Shown here: positions 17,320 to 29,110 of the stretch, piece after piece
Numbering within the stretch: the first letter of the stretch is position 1
Layout of the letters: each line of letters opens with the position of its first letter
NCBI GenBank assembly: GCA_905221605.1
Contig: CAJNDS010000813.1
Location: 652,501 to 710,000 of the forward strand
Reading direction: 5' to 3'
Source of the DNA: Symbiodinium natans
Lineage: Eukaryota > Sar > Dinophyceae > Suessiales > Symbiodiniaceae
Length of the DNA stretch: 57,500 bases
Program-made: the position numbers and the translations under genes
Notes under the pieces: generated by a model
What the model was told of the DNA's origin: nothing
The model's input: the letters and a program-made list of their open reading frames with translations, nothing else
The model's database searches: none

Positions 17320-20300
17320 ATGGCGGAGCACGCGCTCAAGGGGCTGGCCGAGGAGTGGGATGCGACTCCCGCTGTGCGCAACGAGCTTCGTTCAGGCAAG
17401 CCCCTGATCAGTGAAGTTTCGGAGAAATGTGTGGACATCCACATGCCGAGTCGATATGGAGCTGTGCTGAAGCCTGTGCTGGCTCGCATGCGTGAAGCTG
17501 GCAAAAAGCTTCCTCCGATCGAAGCTTTTCGGTGCGAGGTACGCGCAGTGCTGGTGATGAACAAGCGTGAGCCAAGTGATGATGAGGTTCATAAGGCAGC
17601 GTGGCACTTGCGCAAGAACTGTGGCTTCATCAAAATGAAATGTCGACGCCAAGAGGTGTCCACCGTTTCGAGGCTTCGTTAATGCTTTTAACTGTGTCCT
17701 TTTTTTTGGTTTCCTAACCCGAAACCCGAACCCCTATATAAACCCTGTATATAAACCCTAAACCCTAAACCCCTCTATAAACCCTAAACCCTATATATAT
17801 ATATAATCCCGAAAAATCCCTAAACCCTAAACCCTACAAACACTGTATATCGGGGGCGAAGCTAGTTTTTTCACTGAGCAGTCTAAAGGTTCCGGAGTTT
17901 CAAGAACTTTGCCTGACCCTGGATCCGGAGCTCCAGGCGAGGCTCCTTCTTGTTACAGCGTTTGCGCAAAAACTCGGTCATATACATATATATGCATTTA
18001 TCGTCAGTTCGAAAATTCTCTGGTGCTATGAAACTTCGCAGGGAGTCGTGGACCAGGTCAACGAGGCATTGGCAAGGCGACGGGCTTCAAGGGCAGCTCG
18101 CCAACAGGACCTGTGGGCATTTTTTGCGTCTTTCACTTTCACTCTTCCAGACATGTGTAGAAATGTGCTCGTAAATGATGTGCGAAATGTGGTGATTTTG
18201 TTGCTGCAGGGCTTAAACAGTGCAGCTCTTCAGGACGCGGATCCTGAGAGCGATTCGGATGATTATGATGATGATGACGATGACGACAACAACAATGATG
18301 AGGGGCATGGGCCCGAAGGCAGGCCTGACGATGACGATCCGCCGGCAGAGCCTGCTGGATGCGATGACCTTTCGGCGCTGGTGAGCCAGTTCAGAGCGGC
18401 GGCCGAGTCCTCCGAAGCCGAGCCTGTCGTCAACTTGCTGGACGATGATGTTACCGGTGCCGGTGCCGTCCCAGAGGCCCCCACAGACCTCGACTGCTAT
18501 GTTATGCCAGACGTCGAGCCCGCTCCAGTGCCAGAGGTTTCCAGGGATGATCAGTCCAATCCAGTCCCAGAGGTTTTCGTGGATGATCAGTCCAATCCAG
18601 TCCCAGAGGTTCCCTTGGATGATCAGTCCACTCCAGTCCCAGAGGTTTCCGTGGATGATCAGTCCACTCCAGTCCCAGAGGTTTCCGTGGATGATCAGTC
18701 CACTCCAGTCCCAGAGGTTTCCTTGCTGGATGGTGCGTCAAGCCAGGATAGTGGTAGAGCCTTGGAAATGGGGGCGACTGCCAAAGCCTTTGCTCCGGAC
18801 AAGCCTGAAAGTTTAGGACTCAGTTGCGCAGGGTTTGAAGTCTTCGTTTTTTGGACATGATTGGTGTGAAAAGTTATTGTTTGGCACGCGGGCAACATAG
18901 GTGAGAAGGAAGCGGCTGCCAAGCAGGAACGTTTGAGGCGCGTCAAAGAACAATTGCAGCAGCTTCTCGTCTGTATACTTTTCTTTTTGCTATATATATA
19001 TATATATACAGATATAAACACTTTCGTATATATATCTATATATATATATACGTATATACAAAAAACACGCAGTTCAGTCTGTATAAATAAATAAATAAAA
19101 ATATATATACATATATATGGACAATTTTCATAAAGACATATAGATCTTATCTTTTCATATCTATATATATGTACCTGGGTAATAAGTAAATATATAAAAT
19201 AAATACAAATAAACAAATAAATAGCTATATTTATATGTATATATTACTTATTTTATATTTATACATTTTTCTATATCTAGCTGAGGTTGCGCGAGAGGCG
19301 TGACTCCATCGCTACAGCTTCGGCTACTCCGAAGAAAGATGGTCCTTTGCCTGTTGGTGGGAAGGTTCTGCCAGCTGCAGAGCCAGCTCCGGTAACAGGT
19401 CATTGTGAATGAAACAGCTATATACTGGTCGGTGTATCGGTTCAGCCTCTGTAAACACACCGTGTGTGCACGCAGGAGCCCTGGACAACGTGGACACACA
19501 GCCCGTCCCGATCCATGAGGTTCCAACCCCCCCCCCCCGTCGGAGAAAGCGCATCCGCCCAGCCCAGATTCGTCCTCGCCCAGGCGTGCCAAGAAAGCCT
19601 TCCAGCGCAAGCCCCCTGCCCGGGAACCCTACAACCCGTACTCGCCTGAAGTTGTGGACCCAAGAGCCGCCGCCTCCACCGACTACGTTGAACTTTCGCC
19701 TGAAAAGGAGAACGCCAAGGCCCCTTTTTTTCCGTTATGAATTACTGCCCCATGCCATTTCAACAACAGATTCCGCAAGACCTGTCACTTTTAGAATTCG
19801 ATCCGTGCAGGGCTCCATTCCGGTGGCTACGAGGATCGATCAGCTCAGGTTGAAGGCGACCAAGAAGGACCAGGAGGGTCGTGGTGGGCGTGGTCGTGGC
19901 CGTGGTGGGCGGGGTCGGGGTGGTGGTCGGGGAAAACCGAAGCCCGAAGCCACGGAGGAGGCTTGGGATGGTTGCTGGGATGACTGGTCCTGGTGGGGTT
20001 CGGAGTGGGATGAGGCCGAGTGGGCAGCTTGGCAGGCTTACGAGGCAACAACTTCCAAGAAGCAGAAGCGCAAGAGAGCTGCGCTGGCCGAAGGAGGTGG
20101 GGCGGGGGAGGATATGGATGCTACCACTTTGCCAAAGGCTAAGGCTAAGGCCAAGACGAAGGCCACACCAAAAGCAAAAGCAACAGCCAAGGACAGCAAC
20201 AAGCGCAAGCGCAGGAACGATGATGATGAGGATGAGGAAGAGGAGCAAAAGGAAGAGCCCGCGCCCAAGCCGAAAGGCCGCAAGAAAGCCCTGCCGCCCG

Positions 20301-21215
20301 ACGAGGATGGGGAGGATGATCAGGCTGATGATCAGGATGATGATCAGGATGATGATCAGGATGATGGCCCGGATGATGAAGGCCGGAAGACGTTTGCCAA
20401 GCGCTACAGGCCGCAGAAGGACTTCCCAGCTGCGCGGTGGGATGCGATCTGCGACGCCTTTCACAACCAGATCCGGCCCCACATCAAGTGCGCCCCGAGT
20501 GTGTACCAGGATCTATGCATATATACCATTGCACACATTGTTACTAATTGAGAGGACAAGTTTAATATCATATATAGATTTTTGTATGTATACATATATA
20601 TATATATATATGTAGATGTATATATATATTTTTTTATACATATATGATCTGGGCCTCCCCCCCCCCCCCCCCCCCCCCCCAATGGTTCCCGCTCAAGGTC
20701 ACCCCCCCGCCACGGACCCCACCCCCGCCTCCCCCCCCCCCCGCCTCCCCCCCCCCTCCCCCCCCTGCCCCCTCCCCTGTGGTGTGGTTGTGTGGGTTGG
20801 TTTTAGGGGTTAGGGTTTTACGGTTTTACATATATAGTTTTTAGGGTTTAGAGTTTATATATATAGGGTTTAGGGCTATGTGTAATTACATTTAGGGTTT
20901 GGAGTGTATGTATATACATATATAGGGTTTGGGGTGGGGGGAGGGGGGGGGGGCTGCCGAGCTGAGAACCGGGACCATAAATGAGAAGGCTCTTTTTTGT
21001 TTGCTACGTTTCCTATATGGATGTACTTTTTCTTGCCTCAAAAGCCAGCGTTCTGTGATGGGGTTGGGTTCCCGCAGGACCCCTTCTTCAAGTGGTGCAT
21101 GCGCTTGCTGAAGGAGATGGACGATGTCAATATGGACAACATTTGCGAATGTGTGGCCAAGTGTGCCCTGGACTACTTGAAGAAAGTGCTGGGTGTCACG
21201 CCCAGTAAGAAGTGA
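17320..21215 (+). CDS. multi-exon gene for an acidic, RGG-rich, probably nuclear protein of a dinoflagellate multi-copy family
   Basis: Visible exons: 17,320 to about 17,660 (start MAEHALKGLAEEWDATP); 17,882-17,976 (LKVPEFQELCLTLDPE); 18,042 to about 18,833 (a D/E-rich run, then 14-residue repeats); about 18,899-18,969; 19,280-19,391; 19,475 to about 19,735; about 19,812-20,502; and a last exon ending at 21,215 (DPFFKWCMRLLKEMDDV, ICECVAKCALDYL). The long late exon has an RGRG-rich segment, a W-rich stretch (CWDDWSWWGSEWDEAEW), basic KAKAK and KRKRR clusters that look like nuclear signals, and DDQDDDQDD. RGG boxes and basic/acidic tracts suggest nucleic-acid binding; no enzyme domain is seen. 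The C-terminal half resembles a family repeated in dinoflagellate genomes. Introns hold TATATA, C-rich and telomere-like DNA. One 12-C tract breaks the best frame. Confidence 0.6.
18520..18727 (+). repeat. 42-bp coding minisatellite
   Basis: Five units encode PVPEVSVDDQST-type 14-residue repeats, nearly identical at DNA level (CCAGTCCCAGAGGTTTCC), which implies recent expansion. Confidence 0.92.
18985..19270. repeat. TATA-rich intron sequence
   Basis: Dense (TA)n, ATAAATAAATA and CATATATATA stretches between two exon-like segments. The 3' end TATATCTAG could be the acceptor. Confidence 0.75.
20570..20960. repeat. intron with TA microsatellite and C/T-rich tracts
   Basis: TATATA runs, a C run of about 22 at 20,659-20,680, C-rich stretches to 20,775, and short TTTAGGG units to 20,935. 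It lies between the RGG exon and the last exon of the gene. Confidence 0.8.
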
Positions 21216-22070
21216 TGCCGCCATTTCAGGCAAAGCCTTTTGGCCGTTGCGGTGGAGAAGATTTTGGGGCCCTGGGTTCAGTGTAGGATGTGTGCTGCAG
21301 TGCACAGCCTCTTTGAGGATAGGTGTGCGACGTTGTCGTTGGGGTGCAGGGTGAAATGAACAACCCTGCTTGGGGTGACAAGGCCACCCTCCAAGAAAGG
21401 ACTTGTGCTTAGTCTGCAGCAGGTTGCTTTTCAGGTGGCCAGTCGCTTGCTAAGATCGTTGCCAGCAGAACAGAAAGCGCTATCTGCGTGACGTGGAATT
21501 TGCTATAGTTGTGAACAGCATCGCTGGCTGCCTTGGCTACATCGATCGGGCCCTCACGATTTCCATTTGTCTGGGATCGAGGCGCTATAGGAGCTATGTG
21601 AGTATATAGCTTCCCTGATGTAGACTCATCTCGATCTTCTCTTGTCTTTTGCCTATAGGTAAATACATGGGGGGTACTGATGCTGAGACTCATGGCCACT
21701 CACAAGCAAGAGCGCCGATCCCTCGACCCCGAAGATCTCAAATCCGTGTTCTCGACCCATCCGGCTCTAGAGAAAAGGCGGCTTTCATACATTGCTGAAG
21801 CTTTGCCATTGCGACACAGCTTTCTCGTGTAAACAATCTCTGCAAGCTAGCTAACACCGACTTTGTCCCCCGAACGCACCGAAACCCATAGCAAGTAGAC
21901 TCCCCAACTTAATTTACATCCAAACTCGCAACGAACCCCATCTCCTGAATTCCAGCTTGCCCAGGCCAAATCCACACGTGGGAATCTATGGAAGCTTCGC
22001 TTGGATCGCCTCGCGAAGAAGCGTGCTGCCGGCCACGGTTTGCGGGCTTTGTGTTTTCGGGCGGTGTTTA
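21216..22070. other. mostly unassigned sequence between genes
   Basis: Contains the presumed 3' untranslated region of the upstream gene and one short open frame (21,692-21,832, listed separately). A 96-codon minus-strand frame at 21,409-21,699 has no recognised motif. No repeat array. Confidence 0.4.
21692..21832 (+). CDS. short exon-like open frame, function unknown
   Basis: 46 codons plus stop, starting MATHKQERRSLDPEDLKSVF and ending LRHSFLV. The charged, helical composition looks coding. It may be a terminal exon, as the ATG is preceded by an open stretch with no strong start context. No family recognised. Confidence 0.3.
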   Translation: MATHKQERRSLDPEDLKSVFSTHPALEKRRLSYIAEALPLRHSFLV

Positions 22071-22530
22071 TATAGGGCCTTATATATATAGGGTTTAGGG
22101 TTTATATATATATATATGTGTGTATATATATAGGGTTTAGGGTTTGTATATACATATATATATATATGTAGGGTTTAGGGTTTAGGGTTTATATAGGGTG
22201 AAGAGTTTAGGGTTTATATATACCTAAACCTTAAACCCTAAACCCTATATAAACCCTATAAACCCTATATAAACCCTATAAACCCTATAAACCCTATAAA
22301 CCCTATAAACCCTATAAACCCTATAAACCCTATAAACCCTATAAACCCTAAACCCTAAACCCTGAAGGGTTTATATATATATATATGTATATAGAGGGTT
22401 TATATAGGGTTCAGGGTTTAATTGTTGATGTGTGCTGGATCGATGATGGGTCCTTTGCAAGACTGAAGGAATCGGGGGTTTGGGTATATATATATATATG
22501 GGTTTAGGGTTTATACATATATAGGATTTA
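22070..22530. repeat. CCCTATAAA variant array with TATATA and TTTAGGG
   Basis: About ten CCCTATAAA units at 22,246-22,348, flanked by TTTAGGGTTTATATA stretches on both sides in opposite orientation. Confidence 0.9.
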
Positions 22531-22554
22531 GGGTTTAAGGGGACTTACACGAAT

Positions 22555-22776
22555 TTGGCGCAGGATGTGGCCGAAATACCTGAACTGCCTGCCATGTTAC
22601 AGTTTTGGGCTGAGGGACCAGTGCTCAAACTTTGTATTGCGCAGGGAGGTAGGGGCTTCGCAATGGTGGATGTGGATCGCTTGCTTTACGCCCTCAAGTT
22701 GTTCCAGGTTCCGAAGGAGCATCGTTCCCAAATTCAAATTGCCCACCCCGTCCTACATATATATTTAGTGCCCTAA
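22555..22776 (+). CDS. possible exon, frame uncertain
   Basis: Two overlapping plus-strand frames are open. The one starting MAQDVAEIPELPAMLQFWAE has the more protein-like composition and no stop to 22,776. It could be an upstream exon of the gene that follows. No domain recognised. Confidence 0.3.
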   Translation: MAQDVAEIPELPAMLQFWAEGPVLKLCIAQGGRGFAMVDVDRLLYALKLFQVPKEHRSQIQIAHPVLHIYLVP

Positions 22777-22951
22777 AATTCCCTAGATAAGCCCGATAAA
22801 CCCTAACTATAGGCGCACCCCTGAATGTTTGCGGTAGGAGTTTGTGCTCTGCCTCCTCCTGCTGATTTTCTGCTTCAGTGAGGATGAGCTGGCGCAGGCT
22901 CTTTTACTATGTTGCTTCGTCAATATATAATCGCCAGACCTAAGCAGCTCA

Positions 22952-24818
22952 ATGTGGCCAGCTCAGGACTATGATTTCCTTGAGTTTTATGCTGGAAGAG
23001 CACGTACGACAGCAGCTATGCGAAGCAAATCCTATAAATCGGGGCGTTTCGATGTCAAATACCACGAAAAAAAACCGGGCCATCGCTCAAATTACATGGA
23101 CCTCACCCACACCAGTGGCTTTCTGTGGCTTGCAAAGAAAGACTGTGTCATATTGTTCCCTGTACCTGCGACCATCTTGTAGGACCAAGTGCACTGTAAG
23201 TTCCCAGAGAAAGAAGTGAGCACAAACCCCACCTGCCAAGGCTTGCCTGCTATTTCATTTTGCGTGGCCGGCCACAGAGTTTTTTCGCGATCTTCGCCGT
23301 GAAATGTGCTTCGTTCTCTCAGATGAATCGAGGGACTTCCAAAAGATCTGCGTGCAGCAGTGTCGGCATGCCCCAGCATGCCTCTGTCAAGCAGGCGAAC
23401 CAACTCTTAGAGAGGCCCGGAACCAGCAAACACCCCCCCGCCCACCAATCTACACAGTTGCAATAAACCCAATCCTTTTTTTACATGTAGAGCCACCCCA
23501 AAGCCCAATAATATATGTAGAGGCCAAATACCAAAGCTAAAGTTCAAGCCGAGCTCTTCGACCTCCGTGAAAAAAGCCCCTCTCCCACGAAATCCTACAG
23601 CCTGAAACCACTTTGAATAGACCGACTGGGCAGGTCCGTCCTCCTGATCTTTCTCGTAACCTCTCTCAGAGGAACTTGGTTCCTCGAACAACCCCGAGGA
23701 TCATGCCTTGAATTTTATCCAACGTTTCGGAAACTGTTCATGGCACTTTACATCACCAGAGACCGGCCTGCAGTAACTTGGTTGCTGGTGTTCCTTTGAG
23801 GTCTGTAGGTTGCTTGTTTCTGGCGACACTGCTGTTGCACTGTATATATGTTCGTCTTCTCATGACCCTGAGGTATTCCGTGTCAGCTGGTGGATGGGCC
23901 ACTTTGCTTCGGCCACACCGAAGCGTCACTATGGATATGCCAACAGTGCCAAAATTAGAAGTTTGGACCGAGGAAAGCTGCACATCAAATCCTTCACCGA
24001 AAGTCAGAAAGTCCGGACCAAAACAACCAAAAGAAGCATCAACCGTGAAGGAAAGGAGTGCTACACCGCAACAGCCTCTTTACGAGGCACCGAGAAGCCT
24101 GGCTGCCCCAAGTACTAACAGGTGTATATTAGAGCCCTTTTCAATCCCCATTCAAAACCGACGCCCAGAACTGAACTTTCCACCAAAGCCCCTAACATAC
24201 ATTGTCCCAAATAAGCTGTAGAACGCACCAGCCTCTGAAAGAGAGTCTATTGCCCCCACGTATCCTAGCCCCACAGCACATCTACAATATATGGGTGTAC
24301 CGATCGGGAAAATACACACTTTATAGGGTTTAAGGTTTATATAGGGTTTAGGGGTTTATGTAGGGTTTATATAGGGTTTATACAGGGTTTAGGGTCTATA
24401 TATATATATCTATGTATATATATAGGGTCTATATATATATATATATATAGGGTTTAGGTTTAGGGTTTCTACCTTCTATAGATTGGTTCCGCAATGTAAA
24501 CCCTATATCTAACCCTATATAACCCCTATGTAAACCCTAAACCCTCAAACCCAACTGCTGCCCAGGGAGTATCCCGTCCAGTTTGCCTGCCACTTGGCCC
24601 GCCACTGCGAGATCCTCAAGAGCACCGGCGAGGGATATCCCCAGGCAGAGGTGGTTCCAGCAGCTACAGAGACTTTTCGGTCCATGATGTACAATTGTGA
24701 GCCTGAGCTATGGGAGTTCACGAGTTTCGAGCCACTGTTTGTGTATCTGCGTGGGGCCAAAAGGCTCAAAATCCCCGAAGAGTGGAGAGAGCTGATCCCC
24801 AGAAGCTTCCCCTCTTGA
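22952..24818 (+). CDS. multi-exon gene of a dinoflagellate multi-copy family with methyltransferase-like start, probably degraded
   Basis: Four exon-like blocks match, in order, a family I recall as abundant in dinoflagellates. 22,952 to about 23,190 has DYDFLEFYAGRARTT and RFDVKYHE, resembling the SAM-binding start of methyltransferase folds, and ends before GTAAGT. 23,323 to about 23,410 has NRGTSKRS and SVKQANQLLER. About 23,870-24,117 has WWMGHFASATPKRHYGY then KTTKRSINREGKE. 24,566-24,818 has REYPVQFACHLARHCEI and ends RSFPS. The first block hits a stop just before its donor and the frames between blocks do not join simply, so it may be a pseudogene or my boundaries may be wrong. Enzyme activity is not shown. 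Confidence 0.45.
24300..24540. repeat. TTTAGGG/TATATA mixed repeat in an intron
   Basis: Short TTTAGGG and CCCTATA units in both orientations with (TA)n between them, located between two exon-like blocks. Confidence 0.8.
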
Positions 24819-25084
24819 ATGCGTTCGCTGCAACAACTGTGTGGTGCCCTGTAGATGTTCGGGGATGTAGCTTTCAGGGACAGATGTTCAACCGACCCAT
24901 TGGTTTTGTAGGAGCAACATCTAGACTTCAGTTTCCGCGCCCCACCGAACCCCAACAATAGGCTATTTGACCCTGGAGCTAGAGGCCTGTGTCATAATGT
25001 TGCTGGAAAACCCATGGCTTCTCAAGGGTTCTCTGTTTGTTATTATCACCCCTATAGGTGTGGAGATCGTTTTTGGGTGCCGCT

Positions 25085-25258
25085 TGAGGTTTGGGTTAGC
25101 CCCAGAAGCCCTAACCCGTATTAAACCCGTATAAAACCCGTACTAACCCGTATTAAACCCGTATATTGCTACTAGCGCAGTCATAACCTACTTTTTTGAA
25201 CCCGTATTTAAACCGTATTAAACCCGTATTTAACCCGTATAAACCCGTATTTAAAATA
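25085..25258. repeat. TAAACCCGTAT variant repeat
   Basis: About ten degenerate units of CCCGTATTAAA, a variant heptamer-derived unit not seen elsewhere in the window. Confidence 0.85.
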
Positions 25259-25496
25259 TGGGTTTTTTTGTGTTCCCCCTAAGTCGGTGCCGTGGCACCA
25301 AATGATGGTCTGCAAGCACATGTTACACACAGATGCTGCGAAAATTCGTGATGATTGTGCTGCGAAGCACACGCATCGTTCTTCACAAGGCCGAAAAGCA
25401 AGCTTGTCGCCCACTCTTCAGCACGTTCATGCTCTTGTGTGCTGCTGAGCCTTCAAATCTGTCCTGTCTTGGAGACTCGAACCTAGCGCGGCCCTC

Positions 25497-25700
25497 TTGA
25501 TGCCCTGCACAGCACACATGGCTGGCGCAGTGCAGTCCGGGTCATGGAGCACTGCCACCCTAGATGCGGGGATTAACCATGTGGAGCTTGAATCCACTGA
25601 AGCGATGATCCAACAGCTACAACTAGAGGAAGCCCAGCTCATGAATGAGCTGCAGGACATTCGGGATGCATTCTCGATCTGCAACACTGTTCGTAGATCG
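25497..25700 (+). CDS. exon-like frame with coiled-coil segment
   Basis: The frame begins MPCTAHMAGAVQSG and contains a heptad-like stretch (ESTEAMIQQLQLEEAQLM, NELQDIRDAF), then runs into CCCTAAA repeats at its right end. Probably an exon of a charged gene in the same array; no known family. Confidence 0.35.
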
Positions 25701-25709
25701 GCATCCCTA

Positions 25710-25936
25710 AGCCCTAAACCCCAAACCCTATATAAACCTTAAACCCTATATAAACCCTAAACCCTATAAACCCTATAAACCCTATAAACCCTATAAACCC
25801 TATAAACCCTATATAAACCCTAAACCCTAAACCCATAAACACTATATAAACCCTATATAAGCCCTATCAACCCTATATAAACCGTACATAAACCCTATAT
25901 ATAAAACCCCTATATAAATTAACCCTAAACCCTAAT

Positions 25937-25968
<32 letters not shown>

Positions 25969-26060
25969 TATAAACCCTAAACCCCATAAACCCCATAAAC
26001 CCCACACACCCTAAATACACCCTATATATAAACACTCCCTAAACCCTAAACCCTATATAA
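25710..26060. repeat. CCCTAAA/CCCTATAAA/TATA mixed array
   Basis: Arrays of CCCTATAAA and CCCTATATAAA with a (TA)n run at 25,937-25,972. Confidence 0.9.
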
Positions 26061-26548
26061 ACCCTTACATGCTGAACAATACATCAGCCCAAAAAAAGAA
26101 GGATCTCCGCAAGCCAGCCGTGGTTGATGCAACCGCAGATGCCTCCCAGCAAAACCATCTATATATGCACCATGCCGGTGCACTTGCCATGTTTTGATCG
26201 AAGCCTGTAAAGAATTTAAGTCGTTCCAAGGAATAGATAACAGGCGAGGACACCAACGCTCTGATGCACGCCGCTACCCTCCCCGCTTCTGATCTGAAAT
26301 ACAATAAAGCCCCTGACACCTTCAAGAACCCTCAATGTAAGAAGCCCTGTGTAGAGAGCACTCCTGTCTAAAGCCTATATAAACCCCAAACACACAGGCC
26401 CAAACCCTCTATGTGAACCCAAAAACGATCGAGGCTACTTCCGATGAACTTCGCTTGGCTGGGCTACCCCACGACAATCTAAGTGACGAGGTGGTCCAGG
26501 TTGATGCCGCCTGGCTGCACGTCATCGCACTTTGTTAAATGAGACCAC

Positions 26549-28857
26549 ATGTGTGTCCAAGTGAACTTTAACTTGCAAGCGAATTTTAGCATTTCTACCG
26601 GGGAAAATCGCAAGGACCTGGATGATGCTGATTTGAAACAAATGCTCGCGGCTGCTATCCCGGCTGCCGTGAAAGCGGAAGCTCCGGAACCAAGCTCGGT
26701 TTCCAAGGGTGGGGTAGGTGAGCCCCTGGATTGCAAGGACTTGCAGGCCAGCAGCACCAAAGCAAACCCTCGCCCAATCGCAACCCCCGCTCGCGCGCCT
26801 CCAGCGCCCTGTGCGCTCTCAGCGCCGCCAAAAGCAAGCCCAACGAAAGTCGAAGAACCTGCAGAGAAGAAGGCCCCAACACGCCAGGACAACAATCATT
26901 TGTATCTATATGTGTTTTTGTGATCTCGTTTACCAGTGCGTGCGGGGGTGGGATCTTGATGCTTCTTGGATGGAGGAGAAACTGTTTCTGGCAGCGAGAT
27001 CACGACTGAACAGAATGATGAAGGCTCACAAGAAGAAAAAAAACGTACGAGGCCCCGGAATTCGCAAAGAAACACTGGGACGAAGGAAACAAGAAGGAGA
27101 TGGCGATGCTCCTGCGCGATTGCAATTTCCTGAAGGACCTATGTGTGCATAGTTCGATCCATGGCCATATGAGAACCCCTGCTTCCCCAATAAGCCCTGC
27201 CACGTTTTCGAGGATGCTTTCTTTGGCAAGCTGGAGCGAATCGTATCGAGGAAAGAGAAGTACACTCTTAAAGTGGACGAGGGCTGGTACAGTGCAAGCG
27301 ACATGAAGTCCGAACTCGGCTGGCCGCAGCACACTCCTCGGTACATGTAGACTACGTTTTTTGGGGCTTGGCTCGTTAACTTTTCGATAGCATCAGGTCC
27401 CGAATTGATGGAGCCATCAAGTTCTGCCGCACCATGGGCGACAGCCATTGCCGGTTGGGGACTTTCACAATATAGAGTGGACCAAGATGGTATATAGGGG
27501 AGGGTCGAGGCATGTTTTATGTACAAACATATATGCCCATTCAGGAAGAACTTGTACGACGGAGAGGAGGAGTTCTGGGTGACAGTCAGGGAGACTGGAA
27601 GCAGGAAAGAGGTCTTGTCCCAAGAAGAAAGGACAACTGATGCCGAGGTGGTTCCTCTGCAAGCAATACATTCTCCGATCGGGTCTTCTGTTGCTTTCCT
27701 GTGTCGGGGTTAATATGGCGGATGCTCGTGGCACTCAGGCTAGTGGACCTGTGAAGTTGACTTCTTCGTTTGATCGGATTAGCGCCTACGAGAAGAGCGC
27801 CGAAGCCCAACACCAGCAAGCCTCCAAGACAGCTGAGCATATCAAGGCCTGCCTATGGCCCTGAATGATTGAATGACTTTCGCCCCTAAACCCCAAACCG
27901 AAACTGCAGACCGGCGACGCCCTCACCAAGTTCTGTGAGTCCCTGCTGGGCAAACTCTCGAAAGTTCGAGCCCTCATCAAGGATCTTACAAAGAATTACG
28001 CAGAGCCCGATGTGCAGAAGCCACCAACCTGCACCCAATAAACCCAGCCGAAAGAACCTACCTAATCCCAGCCCGGAGCCTGATGCCAGAGCCAGCCCAG
28101 GCACGTCCAGACCTTGGAGGCTGAAGTTACCAAGATGGAGGACCAACACGAGCGTTGCCAGCTAGTCTTGAGTGAGGGTGACATGAATGGCTGGAAAGAT
28201 GTAAAGTGTCTTGCCCAAATACTTCTCGCTGCTTCTTGCTTTGAGAGTTAGATGCAAGGAGTCCTATGTAATCTCCTATAGATGCACCTCAGGTTCCTGA
28301 TCACTGCCGAATCCAGGATGAAGGAAGCCACGTTTGTGTAGAAGTCTCAGCTTCAATCGTATATGTACTTGCAACCTTCTTCTTTGCAGTACATGTCGCA
28401 ACCCTGAATACAACCAAAGCAGTTCTCAACCGAAGACTTGGGTCCCACAAGGTGCAGCAAGGCTGTGGCTGCCGAGACTCGCATCAGGACTGGATTCTGT
28501 AGTTCGGAGCTTCTTGTTGCTAAATTCGTAGAAGGGTCTTGTGAACCAACCCTAAACTCCCTAAACCGTATCGGCGCCCTCAACCCTCGATCTATGTATC
28601 TAAACCCCAAGTCATATACAATTATAAACCCGTTTGTTTCGGTTTTTTTTAATAACACTGGATAAACCCTAAACCCAAACCCGCCAACCCACAAGAAGGA
28701 CCCCCGGAATCTCAGAATATACCCACTTCGCAGGAATGCCAAGAAGTTCTTCGACAGAACTCCGAGAGCCGCGCAGGCCAAACCAAGGCCAGCCACGAAG
28801 GCAACTGGTGGAGATCCTCCGGCCAAAAGGGTCAGGGGGAAGAGTGGTAAGAAGTAG
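26549..28857 (+). CDS. multi-exon gene of a charged, coiled-coil dinoflagellate multi-copy family
   Basis: Exon-like blocks: 26,549 to about 26,889 (NFNLQANFSISTGENRKDLD, then a P/A/K-rich tail); about 26,936-27,120 (EFAKKHWDEGNKKEMAMLL); about 27,190-27,345 (a block ending LKVDEGWYSASDMKSELGWP); about 27,393-27,465 (RIDGAIKFCRTMGDSHCR); 27,543-27,660 (RKNLYDGEEEFWVTVRETG); 27,715-27,862 (start MADARGTQ, helical); about 27,904-28,030; about 28,119-28,180; last exon 28,734-28,857 with a basic tail (PPAKRVRGKSGKK). The EGWYS...ELGW and YDGEEEFWV blocks match a family I recall from dinoflagellate transcripts, of unknown function. Late blocks are helical and charged. Frames change between blocks as expected for introns; at least one join may be broken. 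It could be two genes. Confidence 0.45.
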
Positions 28858-28861
28858 GGGT

Positions 28862-29110
28862 GGTGATCAGAGCGGTGACGCCGATCGACTTGAGGTTTGT
28901 TTAACAAGTAGCGGGCTTAACCTGCTGCTTGTGATGTGTCGCTGACATGTGAACACCATGCCTTACTTGAGGCCCTGGCTGCCACTTCGCACCATGTAGG
29001 CCAACCAATCGTCCGGCCTTGTCCGTTGAACTTTCGACACACATTCATCATATGTACTTCAGAGAACAGAGGGCCTCAGGCATGACATGTCTCAACGTTC
29101 CTTAAGGGGA
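28862..29110. other. short intergenic stretch, nothing recognised
   Basis: Unique sequence between the basic-tailed last exon and the next gene; no repeats or coding signal. Confidence 0.4.

Noticed and set aside
26479-26895. 138-codon minus-strand frame
   Set aside because: Antisense to the first exon-like block of the charged plus-strand gene; A/G/S-rich with no recognisable feature.
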